This document shows, piece by piece, positions 33,722 to 43,667 of a stretch of 64,000 bases of DNA. A program made the translations under genes and the position numbers. Position 1 is the first letter of the stretch. Each line of letters begins with the position of its first letter. Source of the stretch: Deltaproteobacteria bacterium (lineage in GTDB: Bacteria > Desulfobacterota > Desulfobacteria > Desulfobacterales > GCA-2748835); NCBI GenBank assembly GCA_002748835.1, contig PDTL01000017.1, forward strand, positions 1-64,000. Direction: 5' to 3'. The notes beneath the pieces are model-generated. The model saw only the letters and a list, made by a program, of their open reading frames with translations. It did no database searches and was not told where the DNA came from.

Positions 33722-36700
33722 GGGTTTGTAAGGCCCGTTGAATCGCCGATGAAATATCGGAAAGCGAAATCGGTTTCATGATAAATTCTGTGATACCGGC
33801 TGCCCTGGCATCCGCTTTCTGCATGATGTCGTTAAAGCCGGAGCATACAATCACCGGTATATCCGGACGAATGGCCTTGACTGCCGCAGCCAGCTGGACA
33901 CCGTTCATTTTCGGCATGGTCTGATCGGTAATGAGCAGGTCATACTGCTCAGGATTTTTCTGAAACAGGGCCAACGCCGCTTCGCTACAGGTGCATCCTG
34001 TCACCTGATGCCCCAGCTGGCCCAGGGTTTCTTTTTCGATATCGACCAGGGTTTGCTCGTCATCCACAAACAGGATGTGGTGACCGGTCTGGACGGTTTC
34101 CGCTTCAACTGTTGGATGTTTCGCTGCCGCGTCCCGTTCCGGGGTAACAAAGACCGGCAGAATCACCTGAACGTGGGTACCTTTCCCTTGCTCGCTCTCC
34201 ACACGCACCTGTCCCCTGAGCCCCTGGACAATTCCATGCACCACGGGAAGTCCCATACCGCTAACCCCGCCAGGTGCATGGGTCGTAAAAAACGGATCAA
34301 AGATCCGCTCGAGCACATCCGGCGGCATCCCTTTTCCGGTATCCTTGACCGTGAGTTTAATATGCCGGCCCGGGTTCAAATCTGAAAAAACGGAAAGCAT
34401 ATCCGGTGTCACGTCGAGTGGGGTCAGACCGATTTCCAGCGTACCGCCCCCATCTTTCATCGACTGACTGGCATTGTCACACAAATTGACAAGAATTTGC
34501 TGCAGCTGGGCCGGGTCTGCCATCACCTTGCCGTCCACGTTCTCCACCCGCTCAACGAGTTCAATGGTAGACGGCAGTGACGACCGCAGCAGTTTAACCG
34601 CTTCCTTTACAAACACCCCCATGTGAATGGGCAGCTTATCCTGAGGTGTGGGACGGCTGAACGAGAGCAGCTGCGCCACCAGCTCCCTGGCGCGATTGCA
34701 CCCCGCAATCACCTTTTCCAGTTTTACCCGCACGGGATGCGCCGGTTCCAATGAGGCGGATGCCAACTCCGTGTACCCGAGAATCCCTGCCAGAGTATTG
34801 TTGAAGTCATGAGCAATCCCGCCAGCCAGTGTGCCGATGGCTTCCATTTTACGGGCTTGATTGAGCTGTGCTTCCAGGTGCTGCCGTTCCTGCTGCGCTT
34901 TCATTTTGGCCGTGATATCCCGGACCACGCCCCGGAAACCGATGGGCCGGCCAAGTTCATCGGAAATCAGCGAGGCAGACAGGTCCAGGGAAATCACGGC
35001 GCCATCTTTCCGGATGATTTCAACATCGGTAATCGTGGACGGATTAGAAGACGCATACACATCATTGAACAGCCGGTACATGGCAGCGGCTGTCGGCGAG
35101 GCGGTATACGTCCGGTTATTGATTCCCAGCAGTTCATCTTTTTCATATCCAAGAATCCGGCACAGGGAATCGTTGAAAAACGTAAAATTACCGGAAAGGT
35201 CCACTTCATAGTAGCCTTCTTCAACCCGCTCGAGAATCGTGCGGTATTTCTGTTCTTTTTCACGAAGTTCATCCCGGTCCCGCAGGCGCTGGGTAATGTC
35301 GGTCATGAACAGGGTCGCTCCGTTGGCGCGGGTATCGTGACGTATGACCGGTGCCGTATAGACTTCCAGCCAGTGGGATTGTCCTGCTTCATTGGGAACT
35401 TCGAAGATCTCCTCCACCCGACGGCCCTTCATCGCAAAATCCAGAAGCGAGCGTATCCGGTCCGCTACGTCTGATTGAAAGGCCAAGGATTTCATGTCAA
35501 ATCCGCGTTGAATCCGTACGCCAAATCGCTGATGCACCCAATCGGCGACCCGCCTGTTGAAGGCATATACGCGGTAGCTGGCATCTATCGAGAGAATGAA
35601 AATACCCGGATGCGTCTCTAAAACAGAAGATAAGGCGGTTTCTGACTGCATCCATTTTTTCCGGAGTACATACCTAAACCGGATATAGGTGAGCAGTATC
35701 ACCATAAAAAAGGGCACCACCAGCATCCATACCGGCAGAACAGGACGACTAAAGGACTCAAGCCGCTCCCGATTAAACCGGCCCTGTATATCTGCATCAC
35801 GGGGCATCGCGGACAGGGGGATCTGCCACTGTTCAAGGGAGGCTTCATTGAATACCAGCTGCGCATAATCGTTCCCAGGCTTCGGCAGAGGGAAACGCTC
35901 ATCCAAAGCTGCCCGGCATATACACCCGGCATCCCGGCCCATTTGACCTGAATCCGGAATCAGGCCGCCTACTGCATTGAGGTGAACGCCGATTTCGGTC
36001 AGAGAATACACGGGAGCATTCGTTTCCCGGATCAGTTTCCGGGTTGTGGAAGGTTGTTCCAGGGGGATCCGGGACTCGGCCCGTTCCCAACCGGTCAGCA
36101 ACACCACCGTGGATGAGAGGGCACCGTTCAGCCGATTGATCAACTCGGTTGTTGTGAGGATCCGTCCGTCAAGAACGTTGAAATGCAGTCTGGTGCCGAT
36201 AAAGGACCGGGCCGGCTCCAGATTACGCATCATCTGACCTGTCCGGGTGTTATCTGTGATGATAAAGAGTGTTTCCATGTCCGGATGCAGATCCCGGATG
36301 ACCCGGACCATTTTTTCAACGCCCTGTTTCCGGGTAATTGTGTAGGTATGGCCGGCTAGCGGCTCGGGTATCACACAGGCCGCTGTATAGATCATTCCAG
36401 TGAGAAGGATGATTCCTTTTTTCACAGACGCGGGGTGATAGGTCAACAGGGTTTCCCATGCGGTGACATCGGTGACAATCCACACCGGATTGGGATAATC
36501 CAGCGGCGGCAGCAGGAGTGCCGCCTCCGCCATGAGCAGATCCCGGGTATGAATATACTGAAACGGAATCGGATCGCTGCCAGTCTCTGTAAAAGCAGAC
36601 TCGAACGCGGCTTCGAACTCAGCCAACCAGTGATCCGATGCCTGGCCGGTATGGATCACATAGGCGACAGGCGGACGTGTGCTGGCATCCACGTCACCGG

Positions 36701-36773
36701 TTGCCCAACCGCAGATCAATACGGCGGCAAGTAGAACACCGGATAAAATCCCTTGCAATACACTCTGTTTCAC
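33711..36773 (-). CDS. Hybrid histidine kinase with ABC-substrate-binding-like sensor
   Basis: This 1,020-residue protein has a signal/membrane helix and a periplasmic ABC-sub-bind type domain (about 35-330; PPVAYVIHTGQASDHWLAEFE, KKGIILLTGMIY). A membrane helix near 345-365, two PAS domains, HisKA (GGIAHDFNNTLAGILGY), HATPase (DTGKGM; GGVSGMGLPVVHGI) and a C-terminal receiver (DLLITDQTMPKMNG) follow. It therefore senses a small ligand outside the membrane. The start is GTG. It overlaps the CbiR-like gene by 11 bases, which hints that the two functions are linked. No separate response regulator is adjacent. Confidence 0.93.
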   Translation of the reverse strand: MKQSVLQGILSGVLLAAVLICGWATGDVDASTRPPVAYVIHTGQASDHWLAEFEAAFESAFTETGSDPIPFQYIHTRDLLMAEAALLLPPLDYPNPVWIVTDVTAWETLLTYHPASVKKGIILLTGMIYTAACVIPEPLAGHTYTITRKQGVEKMVRVIRDLHPDMETLFIITDNTRTGQMMRNLEPARSFIGTRLHFNVLDGRILTTTELINRLNGALSSTVVLLTGWERAESRIPLEQPSTTRKLIRETNAPVYSLTEIGVHLNAVGGLIPDSGQMGRDAGCICRAALDERFPLPKPGNDYAQLVFNEASLEQWQIPLSAMPRDADIQGRFNRERLESFSRPVLPVWMLVVPFFMVILLTYIRFRYVLRKKWMQSETALSSVLETHPGIFILSIDASYRVYAFNRRVADWVHQRFGVRIQRGFDMKSLAFQSDVADRIRSLLDFAMKGRRVEEIFEVPNEAGQSHWLEVYTAPVIRHDTRANGATLFMTDITQRLRDRDELREKEQKYRTILERVEEGYYEVDLSGNFTFFNDSLCRILGYEKDELLGINNRTYTASPTAAAMYRLFNDVYASSNPSTITDVEIIRKDGAVISLDLSASLISDELGRPIGFRGVVRDITAKMKAQQERQHLEAQLNQARKMEAIGTLAGGIAHDFNNTLAGILGYTELASASLEPAHPVRVKLEKVIAGCNRARELVAQLLSFSRPTPQDKLPIHMGVFVKEAVKLLRSSLPSTIELVERVENVDGKVMADPAQLQQILVNLCDNASQSMKDGGGTLEIGLTPLDVTPDMLSVFSDLNPGRHIKLTVKDTGKGMPPDVLERIFDPFFTTHAPGGVSGMGLPVVHGIVQGLRGQVRVESEQGKGTHVQVILPVFVTPERDAAAKHPTVEAETVQTGHHILFVDDEQTLVDIEKETLGQLGHQVTGCTCSEAALALFQKNPEQYDLLITDQTMPKMNGVQLAAAVKAIRPDIPVIVCSGFNDIMQKADARAAGITEFIMKPISLSDISSAIQRALQTRDN

Positions 36774-36967
36774 TACAGCCGTCCCTGGTTATCGATCCAC
36801 CGTCTGAGCCTCAATTTGTATGGCTGTATACTGTACCTTTCCTGGCCAATGAATCAATACAAAAAACATGAAATTGACCATGACCTGGAACGGTGGTCTC
36901 TGCCTGCCGTCTATTCCGGATACGGTAAACCGGGCGACGCCACCCGGATACCCTGCTGAGGACGCCG

Positions 36968-38092
36968 CTACAGTCTGTCCTGGGCATCGAGAAACGCCTG
37001 AAATTCCATCTGATAAAGTCCCAGGAGCGCAATGGTCAGGGCAAAGAGAATCGGCCCGTACAACACCCCGATCAGGCCGAACATCTGCACGCCGCCGATA
37101 ATGGCAAAAAAAATCAAAACCGTGCTCATTTCACCCGATCCCTGCATGAACAGGGGGCGGACAAAGTTATCGATCATTCCCACCACACCCACGCTCCAGA
37201 TGGCCAGAAACAACGCCCATCCCGTTTGTTTCATCACCAGCAGCCAAAGCACGCCGGGCAGCCAGATCAAGGCGGTGCCCACCACCGGGATCAGGGAGGC
37301 GAACGCCATCGCTGTTCCCCAGAACAACCCGGGCAGTCCGCAGAGAAAAAAGGCGAACCCGCCAGCCGCTCCCTGGGCCGCAGCCGTGGCAAACGTGCCC
37401 AGCAGTGCGGATTTGGATACATCCTGGATGCGCTGAATCATCCGTTCCTCCTGACTGCGTCGCAGCGGCAGGGTATGCAGCACAAAAGAGAGCATCTTAT
37501 CCAGATCCCTGACCACAAAAAAGAAGACAAAAATCATCAGAAAAAAATTGATCACCCAGCCGGTCATGTTGCCCACAACCGTACTGGCGTGAGAAATCAG
37601 CCATTTGCCGCTGGTGGTGATGAACTGGAGCAGGTAACCTGTAATCGCGCGCGCCTCTATATCCGGCAGCAGGGGCGCCAGCAAGGGAAACCGGACTTTC
37701 AGCCGGTCCACAAGACCGTCGATCCAGGAACCGGCGATCAGGTTCTCCAGTTTCCCGGAAGCCACCCACGTCTGGATGGCATCATAAGATTTGATTCCCT
37801 GATCCAGACCCGCGATCAGAATCGTCATGACAGGTATCAGCACGAGAAAAACCAGAATAAAGCCGCAAACCATCGCGGTCAGGTTAGGCCGATGCCCCCA
37901 TTTCTGGTTCAATACAGTGAACAGCGGATGAAAAATCATGGCAAAGATGATGGCCATGAGAATCGGGTCCATATACGGACGCACCAGCTCAAAGCACGAC
38001 CAGAGCAGCGCCAGCAGCAGAACGACCAGAAACACCTGGGGCCCGTTCATCGCCCCCAATCCTGATGGTTTCATAAACCGCGTCCGTTTCAT
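36968..38092 (-). CDS. AI-2E family transporter (TqsA/PerM-like)
   Basis: About eight membrane helices lie in 374 residues. The sequence has MDPILMAIIFAMIFHPLFTVL near the N-terminus, the FFLMIFVFFFVVRDLDKML region, and IGGVQMFGLIGVLYGPILFALTIALL, the signature of the AI-2E (UPF0118/PerM) family. Members export diverse small molecules or ions, including autoinducer-2 in a few tested cases. The real substrate is unknown. GGAAAGGGA precedes the ATG. About 195 bases separate it from the downstream hybrid kinase end, with no clear feature. Confidence 0.88.
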   Translation of the reverse strand: MKRTRFMKPSGLGAMNGPQVFLVVLLLALLWSCFELVRPYMDPILMAIIFAMIFHPLFTVLNQKWGHRPNLTAMVCGFILVFLVLIPVMTILIAGLDQGIKSYDAIQTWVASGKLENLIAGSWIDGLVDRLKVRFPLLAPLLPDIEARAITGYLLQFITTSGKWLISHASTVVGNMTGWVINFFLMIFVFFFVVRDLDKMLSFVLHTLPLRRSQEERMIQRIQDVSKSALLGTFATAAAQGAAGGFAFFLCGLPGLFWGTAMAFASLIPVVGTALIWLPGVLWLLVMKQTGWALFLAIWSVGVVGMIDNFVRPLFMQGSGEMSTVLIFFAIIGGVQMFGLIGVLYGPILFALTIALLGLYQMEFQAFLDAQDRL

Positions 38093-38360
38093 GGCATTCC
38101 CTTTCCGTTGACCCGGACATGACTGCTGCCGTCGGTATCCAGGTCGGTTTTTGTGTTCCTCTTCAACGGGGGATTCAAACCAAAGCCCCCGCTTCTGCCC
38201 CAGTACGCATCTTGCAGATATTTCTCTATCCTGAATTAGCCAAGTCCCGCGCGATTGTCAAAACACTTGCGAAGATTTCAGCATCCGGGCATAAATGAGC
38301 TATGAGACCATACCCGACGATAACACGCCGCCTTTTTGACAGGTGCCTGAACGCATCGCC

Positions 38361-40856
38361 ATGTCCACGCTGATCCTCACGGAAAAGCCGTCGGTTGCAA
38401 AGGATTTTTCCAGGGCACTGGGGGTAAACAACCGCAGAGACGGATACTATGAGGGAGGAAGGATTCGTATCTGCTGGGCGGTGGGGCATCTGGTGGAGCT
38501 GTTTGCACCCGAAGACTATGCCGCTGAACTGAAACGATGGTCCTTATCCACCCTGCCCATTCTGCCCCGGACGTTTCAATACAAACCCATCCCCAAAACA
38601 AGCAAACAGCTGAATGTGATCAAACACCTGCTCCATGCACCGGATCTGAACCGGGTTGTGGTGGCAACCGATGCGGGACGCGAGGGCGAAGTGATTGCCC
38701 GGACCCTTCTTTTTCATGCGGGATTTACCGATAAAACCCGCATTTTCCGGTTCTGGACCAGCCAGGCCCTTACCCCTTCGGTAATCAGGGAAACCCTGGA
38801 TAACCTCGTTCCCATCACAGACTATGACCGGCTGTGGCGCGCCGGCTATTATCGGCAGGTTGCGGACTGGATGGTGGGGATGAACGGAACCCGCGTACTG
38901 ACCGTCCGTCTGGGCGATCTTTTCTCTGTGGGCCGTGTTCAGACAGCGGTCCTGGCCCTGCTGGTCCAGAGACGCCGTGAACGGGAAAATTTTACCCCGG
39001 AACCGTATACGGTCATCCATGTGCAGTTTTCCAATGACAAAGGCACATGGACCGGAACCTGGTTTTCAGAAAACGAAACACGGATCTTTGACCTGGCTCG
39101 CGCAGACGCACTGATCAAGCAGCTGCATCAGGCCGAAACACCCGGATCAGTGTTGTCTGCTGAAAAAAAGCAGCGAAGCGAGCCACCGCCCTACCTGTTT
39201 TCACTCACGGACCTGCAGCAGGAAGCAAACAAACGTTACGGATTTCCGGCCCAAAAGACCCTGTCCATTGCCCAGGATCTGTATCAGAATAAAAAGTGTC
39301 TTTCCTATCCACGTACCGATGCCCGTGTACTGGGCACAAAAAATCTGGATCTGGTGAAACGTCTGGTCGGCAGCCTTTCACACCAGTATCCGGATCTGTT
39401 CGGGTCTATTGATCCATCGCGTGTATCTCTGGCCAACCGACGGGTGTTCAATGATGCCCGGCTGACCGACCATCATGCGCTGATCCCCCTGAAAGCCCTG
39501 CCGTCCCGTGCAACACCCGACGAACAGAAACTCTATGCCCTGGTCCTGAAACGGTTTGCGGCAGCCTTTCACCCGAATCACATCTATGAAGCGACAACGG
39601 TGATCACCGGTTATGCCGGCGAAACCTTTCAGACATCCGGAAAAACCGTCGTTTTCCCCGGCTGGCACCGTGCATGGCCGGTAAGCGGTATGGAGAAAGA
39701 TACCGGCAGTCTGATTCCCCCGCTTGAAAAAGGAGACGTCGCCCATTTTTCAACAGCAGACTCTGAAAAGAAAAAAACCACGCCGCCACCGCCGTATACC
39801 GATGCCCTGATCCTCAAGGAAATGACCAACCCGGGCCGGTATGTGTCTGAAAAAAAGATGAAAGATCTGTTTCGAGGTGAAGTCGGTATCGGTACCCAGT
39901 CGACCCGGGCACACATACTCGAAGTACTGATCTCCCGGGCGTATATCCGGCGTGAGGGAAAACGCCTGACCGCAACAGACAAGGGGTGTTATCTGGTGGA
40001 TATCCTGCAGCAGACGGCTGTCAGCCGGGTGCTGACATCTGCGGAAGAAACCGCCCGATGGGAAATGGATCTTAACAAGATTGCCATGGGCACATCAGAG
40101 GATGATACTTTTCTCTCCCGCATCCGGACCTTTGTCAACAAAGCCATCCAAGAGCTGAAAACCCTTCCATTGCATACGCCCGCACCGGTCGCCGAGGCTG
40201 TCCTGATCGGCCGATGCCCAGCCTGCAAGGGGGCGGTGCGCGAAAGCGCACGTGCCTATGCATGCGCCTGCGGCTTTACGGTTCCCAAACGGATCGCCGG
40301 AAAAGCGATCTCCCCGACCATGGCATCCCGCCTGATCCGGGTCGGCCGATCCGGTCCGTACAAGGGGTTTATCTCGAAGAAAAAAAAGCGATTTTCCGCT
40401 GTCCTGACACTCGAGGAAACTGGCGGCCGGTATCATGTGGCGTTTGCCTTTGACACCCGTTCCGGAGACCGCCCCGCAGAAACGAATTCTGAAAAAAAAC
40501 GTCTACCCCCTTACCGACTGTCCTCCGTTCCCCCCTGCCCGGCATGCGGCGGTGCCATCATCGAAGGAAACCGGGGGTTCGGCTGTGCCAACTGGCCTGC
40601 AGACAAAGGCGGGTGCCGGTTTGTCATCTGGAAAGAACTGTTCGGTCGGAGGGTAACCGAAAGTCAGCTCGCTGCCCTGCTTGCCCTCAAGCCGACCCGG
40701 CCCTGCCGGCTGACGGCAACGGGCGGTACACCGGTCAAGGCCCGCATGCAGCTGGTGCACACACCTGCCGGGTGGCAGGTTACCGCAGCCGCCGCAGACC
40801 CTGGCGAAACTGATTTCACACCCATTTCCTGTGCTCACGCCCGCGAAAAAAGATAA
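38361..40856 (+). CDS. topB: DNA topoisomerase III (type IA)
   Basis: The Toprim domain has MSTLILTEKPSVAKDFSRALG, VVATDAGREGEVIARTLLFHAG and FWTSQALTPSVI. The catalytic tyrosine lies in KCLSYPRTDARVLG. The gate region includes GIGTQSTRAHILEVLISRAYI. The C-terminus has zinc ribbons, CPACKGAVRESARAYACACGF and CPACGGAIIEGNRGFGCANWPADKGGCRF. It decatenates and relaxes negatively supercoiled single-strand regions. The ATG at 38361 is preferred over the GTG at 38343, which adds six residues. A short AT-rich region (perfect palindrome ATATTTAATTAAATAT) follows its stop. Confidence 0.95.
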   Translation: MSTLILTEKPSVAKDFSRALGVNNRRDGYYEGGRIRICWAVGHLVELFAPEDYAAELKRWSLSTLPILPRTFQYKPIPKTSKQLNVIKHLLHAPDLNRVVVATDAGREGEVIARTLLFHAGFTDKTRIFRFWTSQALTPSVIRETLDNLVPITDYDRLWRAGYYRQVADWMVGMNGTRVLTVRLGDLFSVGRVQTAVLALLVQRRRERENFTPEPYTVIHVQFSNDKGTWTGTWFSENETRIFDLARADALIKQLHQAETPGSVLSAEKKQRSEPPPYLFSLTDLQQEANKRYGFPAQKTLSIAQDLYQNKKCLSYPRTDARVLGTKNLDLVKRLVGSLSHQYPDLFGSIDPSRVSLANRRVFNDARLTDHHALIPLKALPSRATPDEQKLYALVLKRFAAAFHPNHIYEATTVITGYAGETFQTSGKTVVFPGWHRAWPVSGMEKDTGSLIPPLEKGDVAHFSTADSEKKKTTPPPPYTDALILKEMTNPGRYVSEKKMKDLFRGEVGIGTQSTRAHILEVLISRAYIRREGKRLTATDKGCYLVDILQQTAVSRVLTSAEETARWEMDLNKIAMGTSEDDTFLSRIRTFVNKAIQELKTLPLHTPAPVAEAVLIGRCPACKGAVRESARAYACACGFTVPKRIAGKAISPTMASRLIRVGRSGPYKGFISKKKKRFSAVLTLEETGGRYHVAFAFDTRSGDRPAETNSEKKRLPPYRLSSVPPCPACGGAIIEGNRGFGCANWPADKGGCRFVIWKELFGRRVTESQLAALLALKPTRPCRLTATGGTPVKARMQLVHTPAGWQVTAAAADPGETDFTPISCAHAREKR

Positions 40857-40911
40857 TATTTAATTAAATATCAATTGATTAAATAAAAAATCCCTATCCA
40901 CATCAAACCCG

Positions 40912-42915
40912 TTACACCTTAAACACCCCAACCATCTGCTTCAACTTTTCCACAAGTGCGTTTAAGGCTTCAGCCTGTTCATTTAAATCCTCACCCTGGG
41001 CGACAATCTCTTTACCAGCCTCATTGACACCCATAATTTCCCTGTTAATAGAATCGGCAAAGACCGAGCCCTGGCTGACATTCTCATTCACCTCATTGAG
41101 GCCCTGAGACGCTTGATGGATATTTTCGGCAATTTCCTGGGTCGTTATGGACTGCTGATCAACGGAATGGGTGACATCGGTAATGATTTCATTAATCGTG
41201 TTAATCAGGGTAACGATTTCATTGATGGCCGCAATAGACGCATTGGCTGTCTGCTGTACCCCGTCAATCTTATCGCGGATATTTCCGGTGGCGGCAGCAG
41301 TCTGATGCGCTAGTTCCTTAATTTCATTGGCAACGACGGCAAAGCCCTTACCCGCTTCACCCGCACGCGCCGCCTCAATGGTGGCATTGAGTGCCAGCAG
41401 GTTGGTCTGCTCACTGATCTCGGTAATGGTCTCGGTGACTTCACTGATGGCCCTGGCTGCCGCGTCCAGCTCGCCCATACGCACAGATGTTTGTTGAGCC
41501 TGCGTCACACCATCTCTGGAGATCTCCGCGGCAGAGCGAACAGAACTTGCAATCGTTGTGATATTGGTGTTCATCATCTCAGCTGCCGACGCAACCCTGC
41601 TGACATTGGTCGCAGATTGTTCCATGGCTGCGGCCACGCTGCTCATGTTGCTGTTTAATGCTTCGGTAGCAGCGGCAACCGCGTTGGCTTGTTGCGAAGC
41701 CCCTTGAGAAGATGCCAGAACCGTGGCAGCAATATGCTCCAACTGGCCCACCGACGCTTCAATTTTACCGGTTTCTCCCCGAACCCCGCCTAACAAATTC
41801 TGCAATTTTTCAAGAAACACGTTGAACCACCTGGCCAGCGCGCCAATCTCATCCTTTGTCCTTGCCTGAAAACGGAGCGTCAGATCCCCCTCAAAAGCGG
41901 CAAGCTCACCGACCATGTTGCTCATCGGACGAATCAGGCGTGACGTGATAAAATAGCCTGCAATCGCAACAAGCAAAACAACCAGCGCGGCGATACCCAG
42001 CAGTCGGTTTCGGACTGAGGTAACGGTCTTATGCAGTTCCGCATGATTCATAAACACCAAGACAATCCAATCAGTTTCGTCAACACCTTCCGAGTGGACA
42101 TGATAGGTAATGCCGTTCACTTCTGCATTATAGTGAATTTTTTGGCCAGAGAGCACTCGAGAAACATTTTCATCATCGACAAGATCGGTTTCTGAGAATT
42201 TTTTCATGTTATTTTCAGGATGTTTCGAATCAACAAAAACCGATCCGTTTCTGTGCAGCAACACCACATACCCCGTCTCTCCGACCCTCACCCGCCTGGC
42301 CATTTCTGAGACCGCGTCGTTGTTGATATCAAACCCGACAACGCCGGCGACCTGACCGTCCGGGCCGGGAACAGCCATTACCATGGAAACAACTAGGGAC
42401 CGGGTTGTATAGTCGATATAGGGTTCGGTCTGGATCACTTTCCCCTGATTCGCCACCGCATCCTTGTACCAGTCGCGCGTTCTGGGGTCAAAATGGGTGC
42501 GAACATCTTCCGGATACCCCACCCAGCCACCATAGCGGGTGCCGAAAAAGATAAAGATAGCGGTTTCATGGGTTTCGCCAAACTCTTTAAATTTATTATA
42601 AATATCTTCTTCTATCCCGCCTCTTGTCGAAGAATCCATCTTTACGTTTTGGGCAGTGATATAGGTTCGCACCGAATCACCCGCCGTCTGCAACAAAGGC
42701 GAGTGGCTGAACATTTCAACGTTTTGCCGAAAGCCCTTATAGTACGTGTCGATAAGGGCAACCAAGGATTCAGATTCTTGATGCACTTGTTTCTTGTGCC
42801 GCTCCTTCATCGTCTGTTCCATCATCCGGGTGGTGGTAAGAAGCAGCGGGATCGCCATAAGCAACACCAACGTCACCGCCATAAACTGCAATTTCCAGCG
42901 TAATGATTTCAACAT
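40912..42915 (-). CDS. Methyl-accepting chemotaxis protein
   Basis: An N-terminal helix and a dCache-type periplasmic sensor (about 35-300, with [22 protein letters not shown] and VVGFDINND) precede a second helix (about 305-325) and HAMP. The signalling hairpin tip is [37 protein letters not shown]. Total length is 667 residues. AAGGAT eight bases before the ATG at 42915 fixes the start. dCache MCPs of this kind usually bind amino acids or carboxylates. It has a paralogue at 46 kb. Confidence 0.95.
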   Translation of the reverse strand: MLKSLRWKLQFMAVTLVLLMAIPLLLTTTRMMEQTMKERHKKQVHQESESLVALIDTYYKGFRQNVEMFSHSPLLQTAGDSVRTYITAQNVKMDSSTRGGIEEDIYNKFKEFGETHETAIFIFFGTRYGGWVGYPEDVRTHFDPRTRDWYKDAVANQGKVIQTEPYIDYTTRSLVVSMVMAVPGPDGQVAGVVGFDINNDAVSEMARRVRVGETGYVVLLHRNGSVFVDSKHPENNMKKFSETDLVDDENVSRVLSGQKIHYNAEVNGITYHVHSEGVDETDWIVLVFMNHAELHKTVTSVRNRLLGIAALVVLLVAIAGYFITSRLIRPMSNMVGELAAFEGDLTLRFQARTKDEIGALARWFNVFLEKLQNLLGGVRGETGKIEASVGQLEHIAATVLASSQGASQQANAVAAATEALNSNMSSVAAAMEQSATNVSRVASAAEMMNTNITTIASSVRSAAEISRDGVTQAQQTSVRMGELDAAARAISEVTETITEISEQTNLLALNATIEAARAGEAGKGFAVVANEIKELAHQTAAATGNIRDKIDGVQQTANASIAAINEIVTLINTINEIITDVTHSVDQQSITTQEIAENIHQASQGLNEVNENVSQGSVFADSINREIMGVNEAGKEIVAQGEDLNEQAEALNALVEKLKQMVGVFKV

Positions 42916-43302
42916 CACTGCATCCTTATTTTAGTATCTCAACTTTCAAAGTTCATCTGATTCAATAATTAGTTTCTAATTATTTGAAATTAAGGTATTA
43001 ACAAACGAAAAAATCCTGTTTTGACAGGTTGTGTTCAAACCCAGACAAACACGTCAAAAAAGGAGCCTTGTCAAATGAATATACCGCATGCCCTCTTGAA
43101 AACTGAAGTTTCCTGAAAATTTAAATTCATTTAACTGTGATTTAAGCTAAAAAGTGGCACCCATGGGTGCCAAAACACACAGAAAAAAATGCATAATCCA
43201 TTGATTTTATTTATATAAAACAAAAAAATAGAAAGGCAGCACCGCTTATGGTATACTTACGTTATTCAACCAACTGAAAATATACAAAAAGAGGATGCTA
43301 CC
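42916..43302. other. AT-rich intergenic region with perfect palindrome
   Basis: About 390 bases without a gene, clearly AT-richer than the surrounding DNA. The only structure is the 18-base palindrome TGGCACCCATGGGTGCCA at 43155-43172. The region leads into the transposase remnant, so it may be IS-derived. Confidence 0.45.
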
Positions 43303-43623
43303 CTGTTCATACTACGCGATTTACTCCTGTCTTTGCAAGATGAATTTTCCAGAACTGCTCAAGGACAGAAAAGGAACGTCTGGTTCGCAGACACGTTGCT
43401 GGTTGTGGTGGTACCCTTTACATCATCAATGACCGCCAACCTGCTACGTGCCGTCATAACCACCGATTTAACACTTTCGGTTGAGCAGATTATACAATAC
43501 GATGCGGCACGCTGGAAAATAGAATCTGGATTTAAGGAGACCAAACAGGAAATTTTCAGCTCAAAAGCACACGTTCGGAATTCGGAATCTGTAAAACCAT
43601 ACTACGCATGGTTGCGTAGATAG
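43303..43623 (+). pseudogene. IS4-type transposase remnant, internally deleted
   Basis: DEFSRTAQGQKRNVWFADTLLVVVVPFTSSMTANLLRAV is the N-terminal part of an IS4-family DDE transposase. It is fused directly to TTDLTLSVEQIIQYDAARWKIESGFKETKQEIFSSKAHVRNSESVK, the C-terminal part with the YREK-like Glu. The middle 250 or so residues are gone, and the tail is frameshifted. It cannot be active. No clear terminal inverted repeats were found by eye. Confidence 0.75.
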
Positions 43624-43667
43624 ATGACCAATTCTTTTACAGGAAACTTTAGCTCTGTATAAATATT

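Noticed and set aside
36849-36959. 36-residue peptide MNQYKKHEIDHDLERWSLPAVYSGYG...
   Set aside because: Open frame with plausible composition, but no ribosome binding site and no recognisable family.
37226-38065. 279-residue ORF on the plus strand
   Set aside because: Shadow of the AI-2E transporter; rich in His, Gln and Arg, as expected for the complement of membrane helices.
43333-43623. Intact small transposase
   Set aside because: The catalytic core is missing; only N- and C-terminal parts are joined.
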